Source of the DNA: Archangium violaceum
GTDB lineage: Bacteria; Myxococcota; Myxococcia; Myxococcales; Myxococcaceae
DNA: 64,000 nt
Direction of reading: 5' to 3'
NCBI RefSeq assembly: GCF_016887565.1
Contig: NZ_CP069396.1
Coordinates: forward strand, 4,801,001 to 4,865,000
Positions 25,747-34,188 of the stretch are shown piece by piece. Position 1 is the stretch's first letter. Each line of letters starts with the position of its first letter. The notes below the pieces were generated by a model. The model ran no database searches, had not been told where the DNA came from, and was given only the letters and a program-made list of their open reading frames with translations. The position numbers and the translations under genes are program-made.

Positions 25747-26889
25747 GTGAGGTCGATTTTGGGACCGGAAACCCGCCCCGAGGGATTGGACGAATTGCGA
25801 AACCCCGCCACTGTAGAGGCCCCGGCAGTCAGCCCCACCTCCGCCAAGGTGGATGTCCGTGACAACGCGACGACCCTGGCGCTGTGTGGCAACCAGAACG
25901 AGAACCTGAAGCTCATGGAGCGGCGCCTCGGCGTCCGGATCGGACAGCGGGGCACCGAGCTCCACCTGTCCGGACCGGCCGACGCCGTCGCGTTCACGGT
26001 GCGCCTGGTGGAGAACCTCGAGGGCATCATCCGCGCCGGCCGCCCCGTCTACCGTGAGGACGTGGAGCAGGCCATCAAGGTGCTGGGCCGCGGCGGCGCG
26101 GAGAGCCTCCAGGAGGTCATGCTCGGCCCCGTGCTCAAGAGCTCGGGCAACAAGCAGATCTCCCCCAAGAGCATCGCGCAGAAGCGCTACGTGGACGCCA
26201 TCCGCGCCCATGACATCGTCTTCGGCATCGGCCCGGCGGGTACCGGCAAGACGTACCTGGCCATGGCCATGGCGGTGTCCTTCCTCCAGGAGCGCAAGTT
26301 CAAGCGCATCGTCCTGGCGCGTCCCGCCGTGGAGGCCGGCGAGAAGCTGGGCTTCCTCCCCGGTGACCTGGCCGAGAAGGTCAACCCCTACCTGCGCCCG
26401 CTCTACGACGCCCTCCACGACATGATGGCCGTCGAGCGCGCCATCCAGCTCATCGAGCAGGGTGTGGTGGAGGTGGCCCCGCTGGCCTTCATGCGCGGCC
26501 GCACGCTCAACGACTCCTTCGTCATCCTCGACGAGGCGCAGAACACCACCGTCGAGCAGATGAAGATGTTCCTCACCCGTCTGGGCTACAACAGCAAGGC
26601 GGTCATCACCGGCGACGTGACGCAGGTGGACCTGCCCACGGGCAAGACGAGCGGCCTGCACCACGCGCGCTCCATCCTGAAGAACATCGAGGGCATCAAC
26701 ATCTCCGAGTTCACCGAGGTGGACGTGGTCCGCCACCCGCTGGTGCAGGAGGTGATCCGCGCCTACGATCGCTTCGACGCGGCGCAGCAGGCCGCCAAGG
26801 CGCTCGCCAAGGAGGCGGAGGGGGCCCCGGCTCCCGGAGCGGCTCCCACTCCGGCCGAGGCGACGGAATCCGACACGCCAAACCCTTGA
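25747..26889 (+). CDS. phoH: PhoH-family ATPase
   Basis: A 380-aa protein with an N-terminal KH-like region and the PhoH P-loop ATPase domain. Walker A is [19 protein letters not shown] and Walker [19 protein letters not shown] and [11 protein letters not shown] motifs are also present. The Ala/Pro-rich tail is non-conserved. PhoH proteins are RNA-associated ATPases or helicases; in Bacillus and related species phoH sits with yqfF (pgpH) and ybeY, exactly the order here, which suggests a shared role in RNA or ribosome quality control. The GTG start lacks a strong ribosome site. Confidence 0.93.
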   Translation: MRSILGPETRPEGLDELRNPATVEAPAVSPTSAKVDVRDNATTLALCGNQNENLKLMERRLGVRIGQRGTELHLSGPADAVAFTVRLVENLEGIIRAGRPVYREDVEQAIKVLGRGGAESLQEVMLGPVLKSSGNKQISPKSIAQKRYVDAIRAHDIVFGIGPAGTGKTYLAMAMAVSFLQERKFKRIVLARPAVEAGEKLGFLPGDLAEKVNPYLRPLYDALHDMMAVERAIQLIEQGVVEVAPLAFMRGRTLNDSFVILDEAQNTTVEQMKMFLTRLGYNSKAVITGDVTQVDLPTGKTSGLHHARSILKNIEGINISEFTEVDVVRHPLVQEVIRAYDRFDAAQQAAKALAKEAEGAPAPGAAPTPAEATESDTPNP

Positions 26890-26997
26890 TTTTACAGGGT
26901 CGATGAACGGGCGAGCGGGCAGGGGCGGCGGACAGGCACTCCCGCCGCCCGCTTTGCTTGAAGAACCCGCCACCCCTCCCATAGGTTGAGTACCCCC

Positions 26998-29490
26998 ATG
27001 GCCGAACCGGAATCGTCGCCCCCCGGACCCAGTCCGCTGGACGCACTCGCACACCGCTTCCGGCTCAGTCCCCGGTGGGGTCGACGTTTGACGAGCGTGC
27101 TGTTGCTGCTGGCGGTGTCGGTGGCCTCCGGCTTCGTCATCTCCCCTGGCCTCTACAGCCAGCAGATCCCCGCCCTCACCGAGGACCACCTGGGCAAGCC
27201 CTTCCGGGCGAGTTCCCCGGCGGGCTTCAAGGCCGGGCGGGACTACGAGATCATCCACCAGGCGATGACCGAGCAGCGGCGCCAGGAGGCGCGCGGCGCG
27301 GTGCGGCCGGTGTACGACCTGAGCCCGGGGGTGGTGTCGGAGGTACGCGCCGGGGTGAGCGGGGCCTTCACGGAGATGCGCCAGCGCCTGGCGGCGGCGA
27401 AGGAGCCCGCCGACGAGGTCGCGGTCGCCCAGCCGGTGGAGGCGCAGAAGCCCCCGGCGCGCAAGCCGACCCAGGCGGAGGAGCGTGAGCGCCAGCGCCG
27501 CGAGCTGGACGCGCTGCGGGAGGACTTCCAGGTGCTCCTGTTCGGGCGCAAGGACGCGGGGCTCGAGCCGGAGGACTTCCAGGCGTTGCACGCGGCGCGC
27601 TTCTCCGAAGCGGTGGAGGCGGCCACGCTGGTGCTGGTGGAGCGGGCCTACGGCTTCTCCGAGCCCACGGCGGTGTTCATCGCGAGCTCGCGAGAGGAGC
27701 TGTCGCGCGAGGGCCCCCAGGGCATCACCGTGAGGGACCTGCGGCACAACGGCGAGCAGATGCTGCCTGGAACGTCGCCCACGGTGGTGGACGTGCGCGA
27801 GGCCTACATGGAGCTGGACCGGTTCGCCTCCATTCCGGGCAACCTGCTGCCGGACTCGCCGGGCGTGCAGCGCCGGGCGGTGCTGCGGCTGGCCAAGCGG
27901 CTGGTGCGGCCCAACCTCACCATCAACCTGGCGGAGACGGACGCGCGGCGGCGTCAGGCGGCGATGGCGGTGAAGGACGTCTTCATCTCCATCAAGAAGG
28001 GCCAGCGGGTCATCGGCGACGGGGAGCTGGTCAACGAGACGCACCTGGTGACCATCCGGGGCATGCGCTCGCAGACGGACCGGTTGGATCTGGTGCAGCT
28101 GCAGGTGGGGGGCACGGGGCTGGTGGCGCTGCTCATCTCGGCGACGTACCTGTTCTGCCGGGCGGCCTTCCGGCGCTTCCGTCCCACACGCAAGGACGGG
28201 CTGCTGCTGGGCCTGCTGCTGGTGACGATGCTGGGGCTGTTGCAGCTCTGGGTGTCCATCGCGGACGCGGTGCAGGACCGGTACGCGGCGCTGCCGCTGG
28301 AGGCCTTCTATTACGCCTTCCCGGTGGCGGCCGGGGCCATGCTGGTGCGCTTCGTCCTCTCCGAGGAGCTGGCGCTCTTCTTCGCGCTGGTGATGGCGTG
28401 CCTGGCCGGGGTGATGCTGGGCAACTCGCTGTCCTTCGGCATCTATGCCCTGGTGGGCGCGCTGGTGGCGGCGGACCGCATCACCAAGGCCAAGGACCGC
28501 GTGGGCATCTTCAAGGCGGGCCTGTCCACGGGCGCCGTCAACCTGCTGGCGGTGTTCTGCCTCTTCCTGGCCGAGGGCAAGGGGCTCAACAGCGACACGG
28601 CCATGACCGCGGTGTTCGCCTTCGCGGGCACGTCCCTGGCGGTGCCGGTGGTGGTGCTGGCGCTCACCCCGCTCATCGAGTCCGTGTTCGGCTACGCGTC
28701 GGACCTGAAGCTGCTGGAGCTGGCCAACCTGAACCACCCGGCCCTCAAGGAGCTCATCGTCCAGGCGCCGGGCACCTACCACCACTCCATCATCATCGGC
28801 ACGTTGGTGGAGAACGCGGCGGAGGCCATCGGCGCCAACCCGCTGCTGGCGCGCTCGTGCGCGTACTACCACGACATCGGCAAGGGCCGGAATCCGCTCT
28901 ACTTCGGCGAGAACCAGAAGGGCGAGAACAAGCACGACAGCCTCGCCCCGGCGATGAGCGCGGTCATCATCAAGCGCCACGTCACCGAAGGCCTGGAGAT
29001 GGCGCGCCAGTACCGGCTGCCCAAGCTGGTGGCGGATGCCATTCCCCAGCACCACGGCACGCGGCTGGTGGGCTACTTCTTCCACAAGGCCCTGAAGGAG
29101 CAGGAGGGCAAGGAAGGCGCCCAGCCCCTGGACGAGAGCATCTACCGCTATCCGGGCCCCAAGCCGCAGTTCCGCGAGGCGGCGCTGGTGATGATCGCCG
29201 ACGCGGTGGAGGCCTCGACGCGCTCGCTGCCCGAGCCCTCCACGCCCCGGCTGCACACGCAGGTGCAGAAGATGATCAACCTCATCTTCTCCGAGGGGCA
29301 GCTGGACGAGTGCGATCTGACACTGCGGGACTTGAACCTCATCGCGCAATCCTTCCTGCACACGCTGGAGGGCATCTACCATGCGCGCCCGGAGTACCCG
29401 GCGGGCGCGCTGCAGGCGGGCCCCAAGGGGGCGGCGTTGACGGTGGCGGGGACGAAGCAGGACGGCAAGGCGCGCCCGGCGGGCACCTGA
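26998..29490 (+). CDS. pgpH: 7TM-HD family phosphodiesterase, PgpH/YqfF-like
   Basis: An 830-aa membrane protein. An N-terminal membrane segment (SVLLLLAVSVASGFVISPG) and a large extracytoplasmic domain (about 50-370) precede seven membrane helices (about 370-560) and a cytoplasmic HD domain: YHHSIIIGTL, CAYYHDIGKG and a later IKRHVTEGLEM and AIPQHHGT. HD residues for a metal site are intact. In Listeria PgpH hydrolyses c-di-AMP; a comparable nucleotide phosphodiesterase role is likely but the substrate is not proven. ATG at 26998 was chosen over an upstream TTG. The neighbours phoH and ybeY match the gram-positive gene order. Confidence 0.88.
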   Translation: MAEPESSPPGPSPLDALAHRFRLSPRWGRRLTSVLLLLAVSVASGFVISPGLYSQQIPALTEDHLGKPFRASSPAGFKAGRDYEIIHQAMTEQRRQEARGAVRPVYDLSPGVVSEVRAGVSGAFTEMRQRLAAAKEPADEVAVAQPVEAQKPPARKPTQAEERERQRRELDALREDFQVLLFGRKDAGLEPEDFQALHAARFSEAVEAATLVLVERAYGFSEPTAVFIASSREELSREGPQGITVRDLRHNGEQMLPGTSPTVVDVREAYMELDRFASIPGNLLPDSPGVQRRAVLRLAKRLVRPNLTINLAETDARRRQAAMAVKDVFISIKKGQRVIGDGELVNETHLVTIRGMRSQTDRLDLVQLQVGGTGLVALLISATYLFCRAAFRRFRPTRKDGLLLGLLLVTMLGLLQLWVSIADAVQDRYAALPLEAFYYAFPVAAGAMLVRFVLSEELALFFALVMACLAGVMLGNSLSFGIYALVGALVAADRITKAKDRVGIFKAGLSTGAVNLLAVFCLFLAEGKGLNSDTAMTAVFAFAGTSLAVPVVVLALTPLIESVFGYASDLKLLELANLNHPALKELIVQAPGTYHHSIIIGTLVENAAEAIGANPLLARSCAYYHDIGKGRNPLYFGENQKGENKHDSLAPAMSAVIIKRHVTEGLEMARQYRLPKLVADAIPQHHGTRLVGYFFHKALKEQEGKEGAQPLDESIYRYPGPKPQFREAALVMIADAVEASTRSLPEPSTPRLHTQVQKMINLIFSEGQLDECDLTLRDLNLIAQSFLHTLEGIYHARPEYPAGALQAGPKGAALTVAGTKQDGKARPAGT

Positions 29491-29515
29491 GGCGCGTGTC
29501 CGTGGGAGGCCGAAC

Positions 29516-30364
29516 GTGGTGAAGCTGCGCAAGGGGAAGCTCATTCCCCGCGAGGACGGAAAGCGCGTCGAGGAGTTCGTGGGCGCGGCGACGACGGGCA
29601 CCGAGTCCATGTCGGTGGCGCGCATGTTGGCGCCGCCGGGCTGGTCCGCGCCGGCGCGCACCGCCCGGTTCGACGAGGTGGTCATCGTCCTCAAGGGCGA
29701 GCTGACGCTGGTGGTGGATGGACGCAGCCAGCGGATCGCCGAAGGGGAGATGGGGCTGGTGCCCAAGGACCACCGGGTGGTGTTCCGCAACGAGGGGCAG
29801 GGGGCGTGCGACTACTACTCGGTCTGCGCGCCGGCCTTCCGGGTGGAGCTGGCCCACTTCGAGGAGGAGCCCGAGGAGCAGGAGGACAACCGGGTGACGC
29901 TGCAGGTGGCGCACCCGCAGGGCAAGCGCTTCGCGAAGCTGGTGACGGAGCTGGCGGAGACGTTCCTGCGCAAGCTGGAGCTGACGGGGTGCGAGCTGTC
30001 CATCTCCCTGGTGGGAGACCACGCCATCCGCCGGCTCAACCGCACGTGGCGCAAGAAGGACAAGGCGACGGACGTGCTGAGCTTCCCGGCGGGAGACCTG
30101 CCCAAGGGGACTCCGGGACCGAGGCAGCTCGGAGACGTGGTCATCTCGCTGGACACGGCGAAGCTGCAGGCGAAGGAGTACGAGCGCACGCTGGAGTCCG
30201 AGGTGGCGCGCTACCTGGCGCACGGGCTGCTGCACCTGCTGGGGTATGACCACGAGCGCCCCAAGGACGCGCAGAAGATGGCGCGCGCCGAGGAGCGGCT
30301 GCTGGGCGAGAGCGGCATGGTGGGCGACGCGGTGGCTCCGCGGGCCCGCAAGCTCATGACCTGA
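29516..30364 (+). CDS. ybeY: Cupin-YbeY fusion: endoribonuclease YbeY with an N-terminal cupin-like domain
   Basis: A 282-aa single open frame. Residues 1-110 look like a cupin domain (EFVGAATTGTESMSVARML, FDEVVIVLKGELTLVVDGR, EGEMGLVPKDHRVVFRNEG); residues about 128-270 are a complete YbeY: KKDKATDVLSFP, LGDVVIS and the zinc motif HGLLHLLGYDH (H236, H240, H246). YbeY is a metal endoribonuclease needed for 16S rRNA 3' maturation and 70S quality control. Normal YbeY is about 150 aa. The GTG start has GGGAGGC 6 nt upstream, supporting translation of the fusion as one protein. An internal start just before YbeY was not excluded. Confidence 0.88.
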   Translation: MVKLRKGKLIPREDGKRVEEFVGAATTGTESMSVARMLAPPGWSAPARTARFDEVVIVLKGELTLVVDGRSQRIAEGEMGLVPKDHRVVFRNEGQGACDYYSVCAPAFRVELAHFEEEPEEQEDNRVTLQVAHPQGKRFAKLVTELAETFLRKLELTGCELSISLVGDHAIRRLNRTWRKKDKATDVLSFPAGDLPKGTPGPRQLGDVVISLDTAKLQAKEYERTLESEVARYLAHGLLHLLGYDHERPKDAQKMARAEERLLGESGMVGDAVAPRARKLMT

Positions 30365-30527
30365 GCGGAGCGCTCACCACCACCGCACGTTGCCTCATGC
30401 ATATACGAGGCGCCATGGATTGAATGCCGTCCCCCCGGAACCGTCTGCTTGCGCGCGGATTTCTTCCGCTCCCCTTTTCACGGGGACGCCGGTCTTCACC
30501 GGTTCTGAGAATCCAAAGGGAGACGAC

Positions 30528-30923
30528 ATGACGAAGAAGAGCGCGGTGCTGGGGTGTGTGGTGGCGAGCCTGTTCGCGGGGACGGTGGCGTGGGCGGGGA
30601 GCCGGTATGCCTATCCGGTCTTCATCGATGTGCCGGGGCGGACGGCCTACGGCACGCTCGGCGCGGCGCGGAACAGCAACGACAATGTCCAGTTCATCTC
30701 GTGCGACACGCACGCCTACAGCGACGGTAGCAAGAACATGAGCTGCGCCGCGAAGACCACCGCGGGCACCTACGTGTACTGTACGTCGAGCGTGGCGGGC
30801 CTGGTGGACGCGGCGCAGAGCATCTCGGGCGACTCGTTCATCTACTTCGAGTGGAACACGAGCGGGGCGTGCACGTACCTGGGCGTGGGCAACAGCTCGG
30901 AGTACGCGCCGAAGCTGCAGTAA
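30528..30923 (+). CDS. Small exported protein of unknown function
   Basis: A 131-aa protein with a clear signal peptide (SAVLGCVVASLFAGTVAWAG, cleavage after AWA). The mature part of about 108 residues is rich in Ser, Tyr, Thr and Asn, with four cysteines (FISCD, MSCAAK, VYCTS, GACTYL) that could make two disulfides. It looks like a beta-rich secreted domain. ATG has AAAGGGAGA upstream. No family recognised. Confidence 0.8.
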   Translation: MTKKSAVLGCVVASLFAGTVAWAGSRYAYPVFIDVPGRTAYGTLGAARNSNDNVQFISCDTHAYSDGSKNMSCAAKTTAGTYVYCTSSVAGLVDAAQSISGDSFIYFEWNTSGACTYLGVGNSSEYAPKLQ

Positions 30924-30937
30924 TCCAGCGGGGAGAC

Positions 30938-30958
30938 GCGCGGTCCTCGTGGCCGCGC
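30938..30958 (+). terminator. Hairpin after the small exported protein gene
   Basis: GCGCGG and CCGCGC form a 6-bp stem around a 9-nt loop, 15 nt after the stop codon. No T-run follows, so it is only a terminator-like structure. Confidence 0.4.
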
Positions 30959-30986
30959 TCTCCATGCAGCCGGGAGATCATCGCCC

Positions 30987-31511
30987 ATGCAGACACGGAT
31001 GAAGCTGTTGCTCCTGGTGACGTGGGGGCTGGGAGGAGGCCTGGGCTTCCTCGTGGGCAGGGGCTCGGCCCCCCTGGACACGCATGACGAGCTGCGCACC
31101 CTGCTCGAGCGGCAGGGCGCGCAGCTCACGGCTCTGGAGGCCCGGCTCGGTCCCGCCTCGCGGCAGGTGCACTGTGCCGTGGCCGCGCCTGGTGGAGGTG
31201 GCCTGGATGCCGCGTGGCTCCGAGCGGAGCTGTCGCGCATCCTCGAGGAGGAGCTGGGCCCGCGGCGCGCGAAGGCGGGACAGGAGCCGGCCCCGGAACC
31301 CTCGACGGAGAGCGTGGCGTCGCTCCAGGAGGGCCACCGCCTCATCGACGAGGCCAGTCGAGCCCGGCGGTGGACGGAGGAGGATGCGCGGGAGCTGCGA
31401 CGCATGATGGGTGGGCTGAGTGGAGCCCAGCGCGAGGAGCTCATGCGTCGGTTCGCCGTCTTCGTCAACGCGGGTGGCGTCGACGTGCAGGTGCGCGGGC
31501 CCCCCTTCTGA
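30987..31511 (+). CDS. Single-span membrane protein of unknown function
   Basis: A 174-aa protein with one N-terminal membrane segment (LLLLVTWGLGGGLGFLVG) and a hydrophilic, mostly helical remainder with a Leu/Glu/Gln/Arg-rich coiled-coil-like stretch (residues 34-53) and Arg/Glu-rich helices at 125-160 (EEDARELRRMMGG). One cysteine (HCAV). No recognised domain. It may be an operon partner of the preceding exported protein (63 nt apart) or stand alone. Confidence 0.65.
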   Translation: MQTRMKLLLLVTWGLGGGLGFLVGRGSAPLDTHDELRTLLERQGAQLTALEARLGPASRQVHCAVAAPGGGGLDAAWLRAELSRILEEELGPRRAKAGQEPAPEPSTESVASLQEGHRLIDEASRARRWTEEDARELRRMMGGLSGAQREELMRRFAVFVNAGGVDVQVRGPPF

Positions 31512-31534
31512 GCACGCAGGGGCCCGGCGCGGGC

Positions 31535-32071
31535 TCACCCGGCTCGAAGCGAGAAGGAGTGGGAGGGCTCCTGACGCAGCGGGGCGCTGCCGACGCCCAG
31601 CTCCTCGGCGATCGCGGTGAGCACGTCCTGGGCACCCACCAGCTGGGCTTCCGGCACGCGGGAGAGCGCCCGCTCCACGGCGGCCTCCACGGTGCCGGTG
31701 GTGGGGACGTCCAGCTCACGGCCCGCCTGGGTGAGGGAGAAGCGCGCCTTGCGCGCGTCGAGCGGATCCGGCGTGCGCTCGACATGGCCCCGCTTCTCCA
31801 GGCGCTTCATGACGCCGGTGAGCGTGCTGGGGTGGACATGGAGGATTCGCGCGAGTCGGCCCGCGGTGATGCCGGGGTAGCGGCCCACGAGCCGGAGCAC
31901 CAGCCGCTGAGGGCCCGTCAGTCCCAGCTTGGACTCCATGAGCTTCGAGGTCGATTTCAGCTGATGATCCACGGCCCACAACAGGCGCATGAACTCCAGC
32001 ACCTCGCCCAGAGGGGCCTTCTGGATCTCGTCCGCGGTGGAAGGAACGCCGGCCTCGTCAATTGCCTTCAT
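31535..32071 (-). CDS. MarR-family transcriptional regulator
   Basis: A 178-aa protein with a winged helix-turn-helix of MarR type: LGLTGPQRLVLRLVGRYPG, AGRLARILHVHPSTLTGVMKRLEKRGHVER and DPLDARKARFSLT (the beta-wing). MarR repressors bind inverted repeats near their own promoter and release on ligand binding. The start MKAIDE at 32071 has AGGAG upstream with good spacing, unlike the further-upstream ATG. The Cys-rich gene at 32379 is divergent, so the 307-nt region between them probably holds the MarR operator. Confidence 0.9.
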   Translation of the reverse strand: MKAIDEAGVPSTADEIQKAPLGEVLEFMRLLWAVDHQLKSTSKLMESKLGLTGPQRLVLRLVGRYPGITAGRLARILHVHPSTLTGVMKRLEKRGHVERTPDPLDARKARFSLTQAGRELDVPTTGTVEAAVERALSRVPEAQLVGAQDVLTAIAEELGVGSAPLRQEPSHSFSLRAG

Positions 32072-32378
32072 GGCTACCGTCTCCTGGGCATTCATCAGGC
32101 CGCACGGGTCGGCGTGCCTGGATGCTCGGTGGATACTTGGACAGGCAAGCAATGCCTGTGCCGCTCCACCTCCCTCTCGGAGACACATGCGGAGGGGGGC
32201 GGGGCATTTTGCCCCATCTGTTCGCACTGGGGCGAAATGGGACTTCCTCCATTTCCCTGGCTGCCTGGCGAGCCCGTGGGTGGTCCGCCGTGCCGCGCTG
32301 GCACGGGTGGGGGAGCGGAACCACTTTTCGCCTCAGGTGATGCACATCCAGCGCGCCGTCACCGCGAGGAGGTTTCCC
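32072..32378. other. Divergent intergenic region between MarR gene and Cys-rich gene
   Basis: 307 nt with no convincing gene. It is locally less G+C-rich at the far end. GAGGAGG lies at 32366-32372, a strong ribosome site for the Cys-rich gene. No clear MarR palindrome was identified by eye; a shared operator is expected here but not shown. Confidence 0.5.
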
Positions 32379-32630
32379 ATGGCCCAGTGCGAAGTCTGTG
32401 GCAACGAGTACTACCTGGCCTTTCAGGTCGTCACCGCGGGAGTGACCCACACCTTCGATTGCTTCGAGTGCGCCATCCACAAGCTGGCCCCCATCTGCGG
32501 CACGTGCGGCTGCAAGATCCTGGGCCACGGCATCGAAGCCAACGACACGTTCTACTGCTGCGCCCACTGTGCCCACGCCCAGGGGGCGAGGGCGATCGTC
32601 GACAACGCGGCGCACGTCCAGGTGAGCTAG
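32379..32630 (+). CDS. Small cysteine-rich metal-binding-like protein
   Basis: An 83-aa protein with 10 cysteines, mostly in CxxC pairs (CEVCG, CFEC, CGTCGC, CCAHC), plus several His. This resembles a zinc-ribbon or prokaryotic metallothionein-like module. No signal peptide. A perfect GAGGAGG precedes the ATG by 6 nt, so expression may be high. The stop codon TAG lies at the outer edge of the 272-bp terminal-repeat element that begins here, so the C-terminus may have been set by insertion. A role in metal binding is likely but unproven. Confidence 0.78.
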   Translation: MAQCEVCGNEYYLAFQVVTAGVTHTFDCFECAIHKLAPICGTCGCKILGHGIEANDTFYCCAHCAHAQGARAIVDNAAHVQVS

Positions 32631-32673
32631 TGGAGTGTCCACGAAGTTCGTGGAGAGAGTCGTGTTGCCCATG

Positions 32674-32710
32674 CTCCCTCTCCCTCTGGGAGAGGGCGGG
32701 GGGTGAGGGT
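32674..32710 (+). repeat. REP-like palindromic unit, copy 1
   Basis: CCCTCTGGGAGAGGG core followed by G-rich GGGTGAGGGT. Its near inverted copy lies at 32810-32844 and a third copy at 63651-63684, so it is a dispersed genomic repeat. Confidence 0.8.
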
Positions 32711-32809
32711 CGTCACCCGCGTTCCTCGTCCGGTGTGCATCGCGGCACGCAACCGCCCCCCTCGCCGTCCTCTGTGAACTCCCATGGGGTCATGCGCTCC
32801 AGGGGGAAG

Positions 32810-32844
32810 ACCCTCACCCTAGCCCTCTCCCAGAGGGAGAGGGG
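32810..32844 (-). repeat. REP-like palindromic unit, copy 2 (inverted)
   Basis: ACCCTCACCCT then CCCTCTCCCAGAGGGAGAGG, the inverse of the copy at 32674-32710. The pair makes a head-to-head REPIN-like arrangement inside the terminal-repeat element. Confidence 0.8.
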
Positions 32845-33005
32845 ACATCCACGGGCCCTCGGACCATGTCCGAGGACTTCGTGGACGCTTCACTAGCCGG
32901 GGAATGCTGTGGGCGTCCGGCTCGCGCCGTCCCGGGTCCGTCTCACGTCTCTCGCGTGGTGACCCCGCCGGAGCCGTCGTACCTGGAGCCTGGAGGAGGC
33001 TCCAC

Positions 33006-34181
33006 ATGGGTACACCGCTTCGCGCCGAGAATGACCGCCGCCCCGACCTGGACTGGCTCCGGGTGGTGGCCATCCTGCTGCTGCACCTGTTCCACACGGG
33101 CATGATGTTCAACTCGTGGGACTGGCACCTGAAGAGCCCCGAGCCCCTCACGGTGCTGGAGCCGCCCATGGAGTTCCTCCACTACGTGAGGATGCCGCTG
33201 CTGATGTTCATCTCCGGAGTGGGCACGGCCATCGCCCTGGGCCGGCGCTCGGCGGGCGCCTTCGCGTGGGACCGCACGAAGCGCCTCCTGGGGCCGGTGC
33301 TGTTCGGCATGGTCGTGGTGGTGCCTCCGCAGATCTACATCGAGCGGCTCCAGCACGGGTCCTTCCAGGGCAGCTACCTGGATTTCCTCCCGTCGGTGTT
33401 CCAGTTCGTGCCGTACCCCGAGGGCAGTACGAGCTGGCATCACCTCTGGTTCGTGGTCTACCTCTTCATCTACTGCCTGCTGACCCTGCCGCTCCTCGCG
33501 TGGCTGCGGACGGCGCGAGGCCAGACCTTCATCGCCCGGGCCGACGCGTGGCTCGCCCGGGGGTGGAACGTGGCGCTCCTCTTCCTGCCGCTGGCCCTGG
33601 GCCGCCTGCTGTTGCGCCGCTACCCGGAGACCCACGCCCTCGTCGATGATCCGAACACCTTCGTCTACTACGGCCAGCTCTTCCTGCTGGGCCATCTGCT
33701 CGGCCGCTGCTCGCGGGTCTGGGAGCATCTGGTGGCGCGGCGGCGCGCGCTGTTGTTGGCCACCGCGGTGCTCTTCGCCCTCATGGTGCACCCCTCCGAG
33801 TATCCGCTCGTGCCCGAGGTGCTCGGCACCTACGCGCTCGTGTGGGGGGTCCTGCTCACGGCGCTCGCGTACGCCCGTGCGCACATCACGGCCCGCCGCC
33901 CCTGGCTCGCCCATGCGCAGGAGCTGTCCTATCCCTTCTACATCCTCCACCAGACGGTGATCATCGTCGTGGGGTACCTGCTCCTGTCCCTCCGGGTGGG
34001 ACCCTGGGCCCTCTTCGGAGGGGTGCTCGCCGGGTCGTTCCTGGCGACCTGGGGCCTGTGTGAGCTCATCGCCCGGGTGCGCTGGCTGAGGCCCTGCTTC
34101 GGGATGAAGCCGGCGCGGGCCCGAGACCCGGCCCGCGTGGCACCGGAGCCCGTGGAGGGACAATCCGTGCATACTGCCTGA
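33006..34181 (+). CDS. Acyltransferase-3 family membrane protein
   Basis: A 391-aa membrane protein with about 10 hydrophobic segments and the acyltransferase-3 pattern: DLDWLRVVAILLLHLFHTG at the start, FISGVGTAIALGRR, a SWHHLWFVVYLFIYCL loop (catalytic-type His pair) and the YPFYILHQTVIIVVGYLLL segment. Such proteins transfer O-acyl groups to sugars in the envelope (OpgC/OafA type). The ATG at 33006 has GGAGGAGG upstream. It ends 7 nt before the LytS-like kinase, so this is likely one operon with the two-component pair. The acceptor sugar is unknown. Confidence 0.88.
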   Translation: MGTPLRAENDRRPDLDWLRVVAILLLHLFHTGMMFNSWDWHLKSPEPLTVLEPPMEFLHYVRMPLLMFISGVGTAIALGRRSAGAFAWDRTKRLLGPVLFGMVVVVPPQIYIERLQHGSFQGSYLDFLPSVFQFVPYPEGSTSWHHLWFVVYLFIYCLLTLPLLAWLRTARGQTFIARADAWLARGWNVALLFLPLALGRLLLRRYPETHALVDDPNTFVYYGQLFLLGHLLGRCSRVWEHLVARRRALLLATAVLFALMVHPSEYPLVPEVLGTYALVWGVLLTALAYARAHITARRPWLAHAQELSYPFYILHQTVIIVVGYLLLSLRVGPWALFGGVLAGSFLATWGLCELIARVRWLRPCFGMKPARARDPARVAPEPVEGQSVHTA

Positions 34182-34188
34182 CGACGCC

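Larger units (their letters stand above)
32626..32897. mobile_element. MITE-like palindromic element with 22-bp terminal inverted repeats and internal REP pair
   Basis: Terminal inverted repeats at 32626-32647 and 32876-32897 match at 20 of 22 positions by my alignment and both end in CTAG. Each end can also fold on itself (TCCACGAA/TTCGTGGA on the left; CCTCGGAC/GTCCGAGG on the right). Between them lie two inverted copies of a palindrome-rich 35-bp unit (CTCTGGGAGAGG / CCTCTCCCAGAGG). No open frame resembling a transposase is present, so it would be non-autonomous. CTAG ends resemble preferred targets of IS630/Tc1-type transposons; this parentage is inference. Confidence 0.65.

Noticed and set aside
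25735-29790. 1351-codon minus-strand frame across phoH and pgpH
   Set aside because: Antisense shadow of phoH and pgpH; no recognisable domain.
32674-32844. CRISPR array
   Set aside because: Only two palindromic units in inverted orientation, no spacers of constant length and no cas genes.
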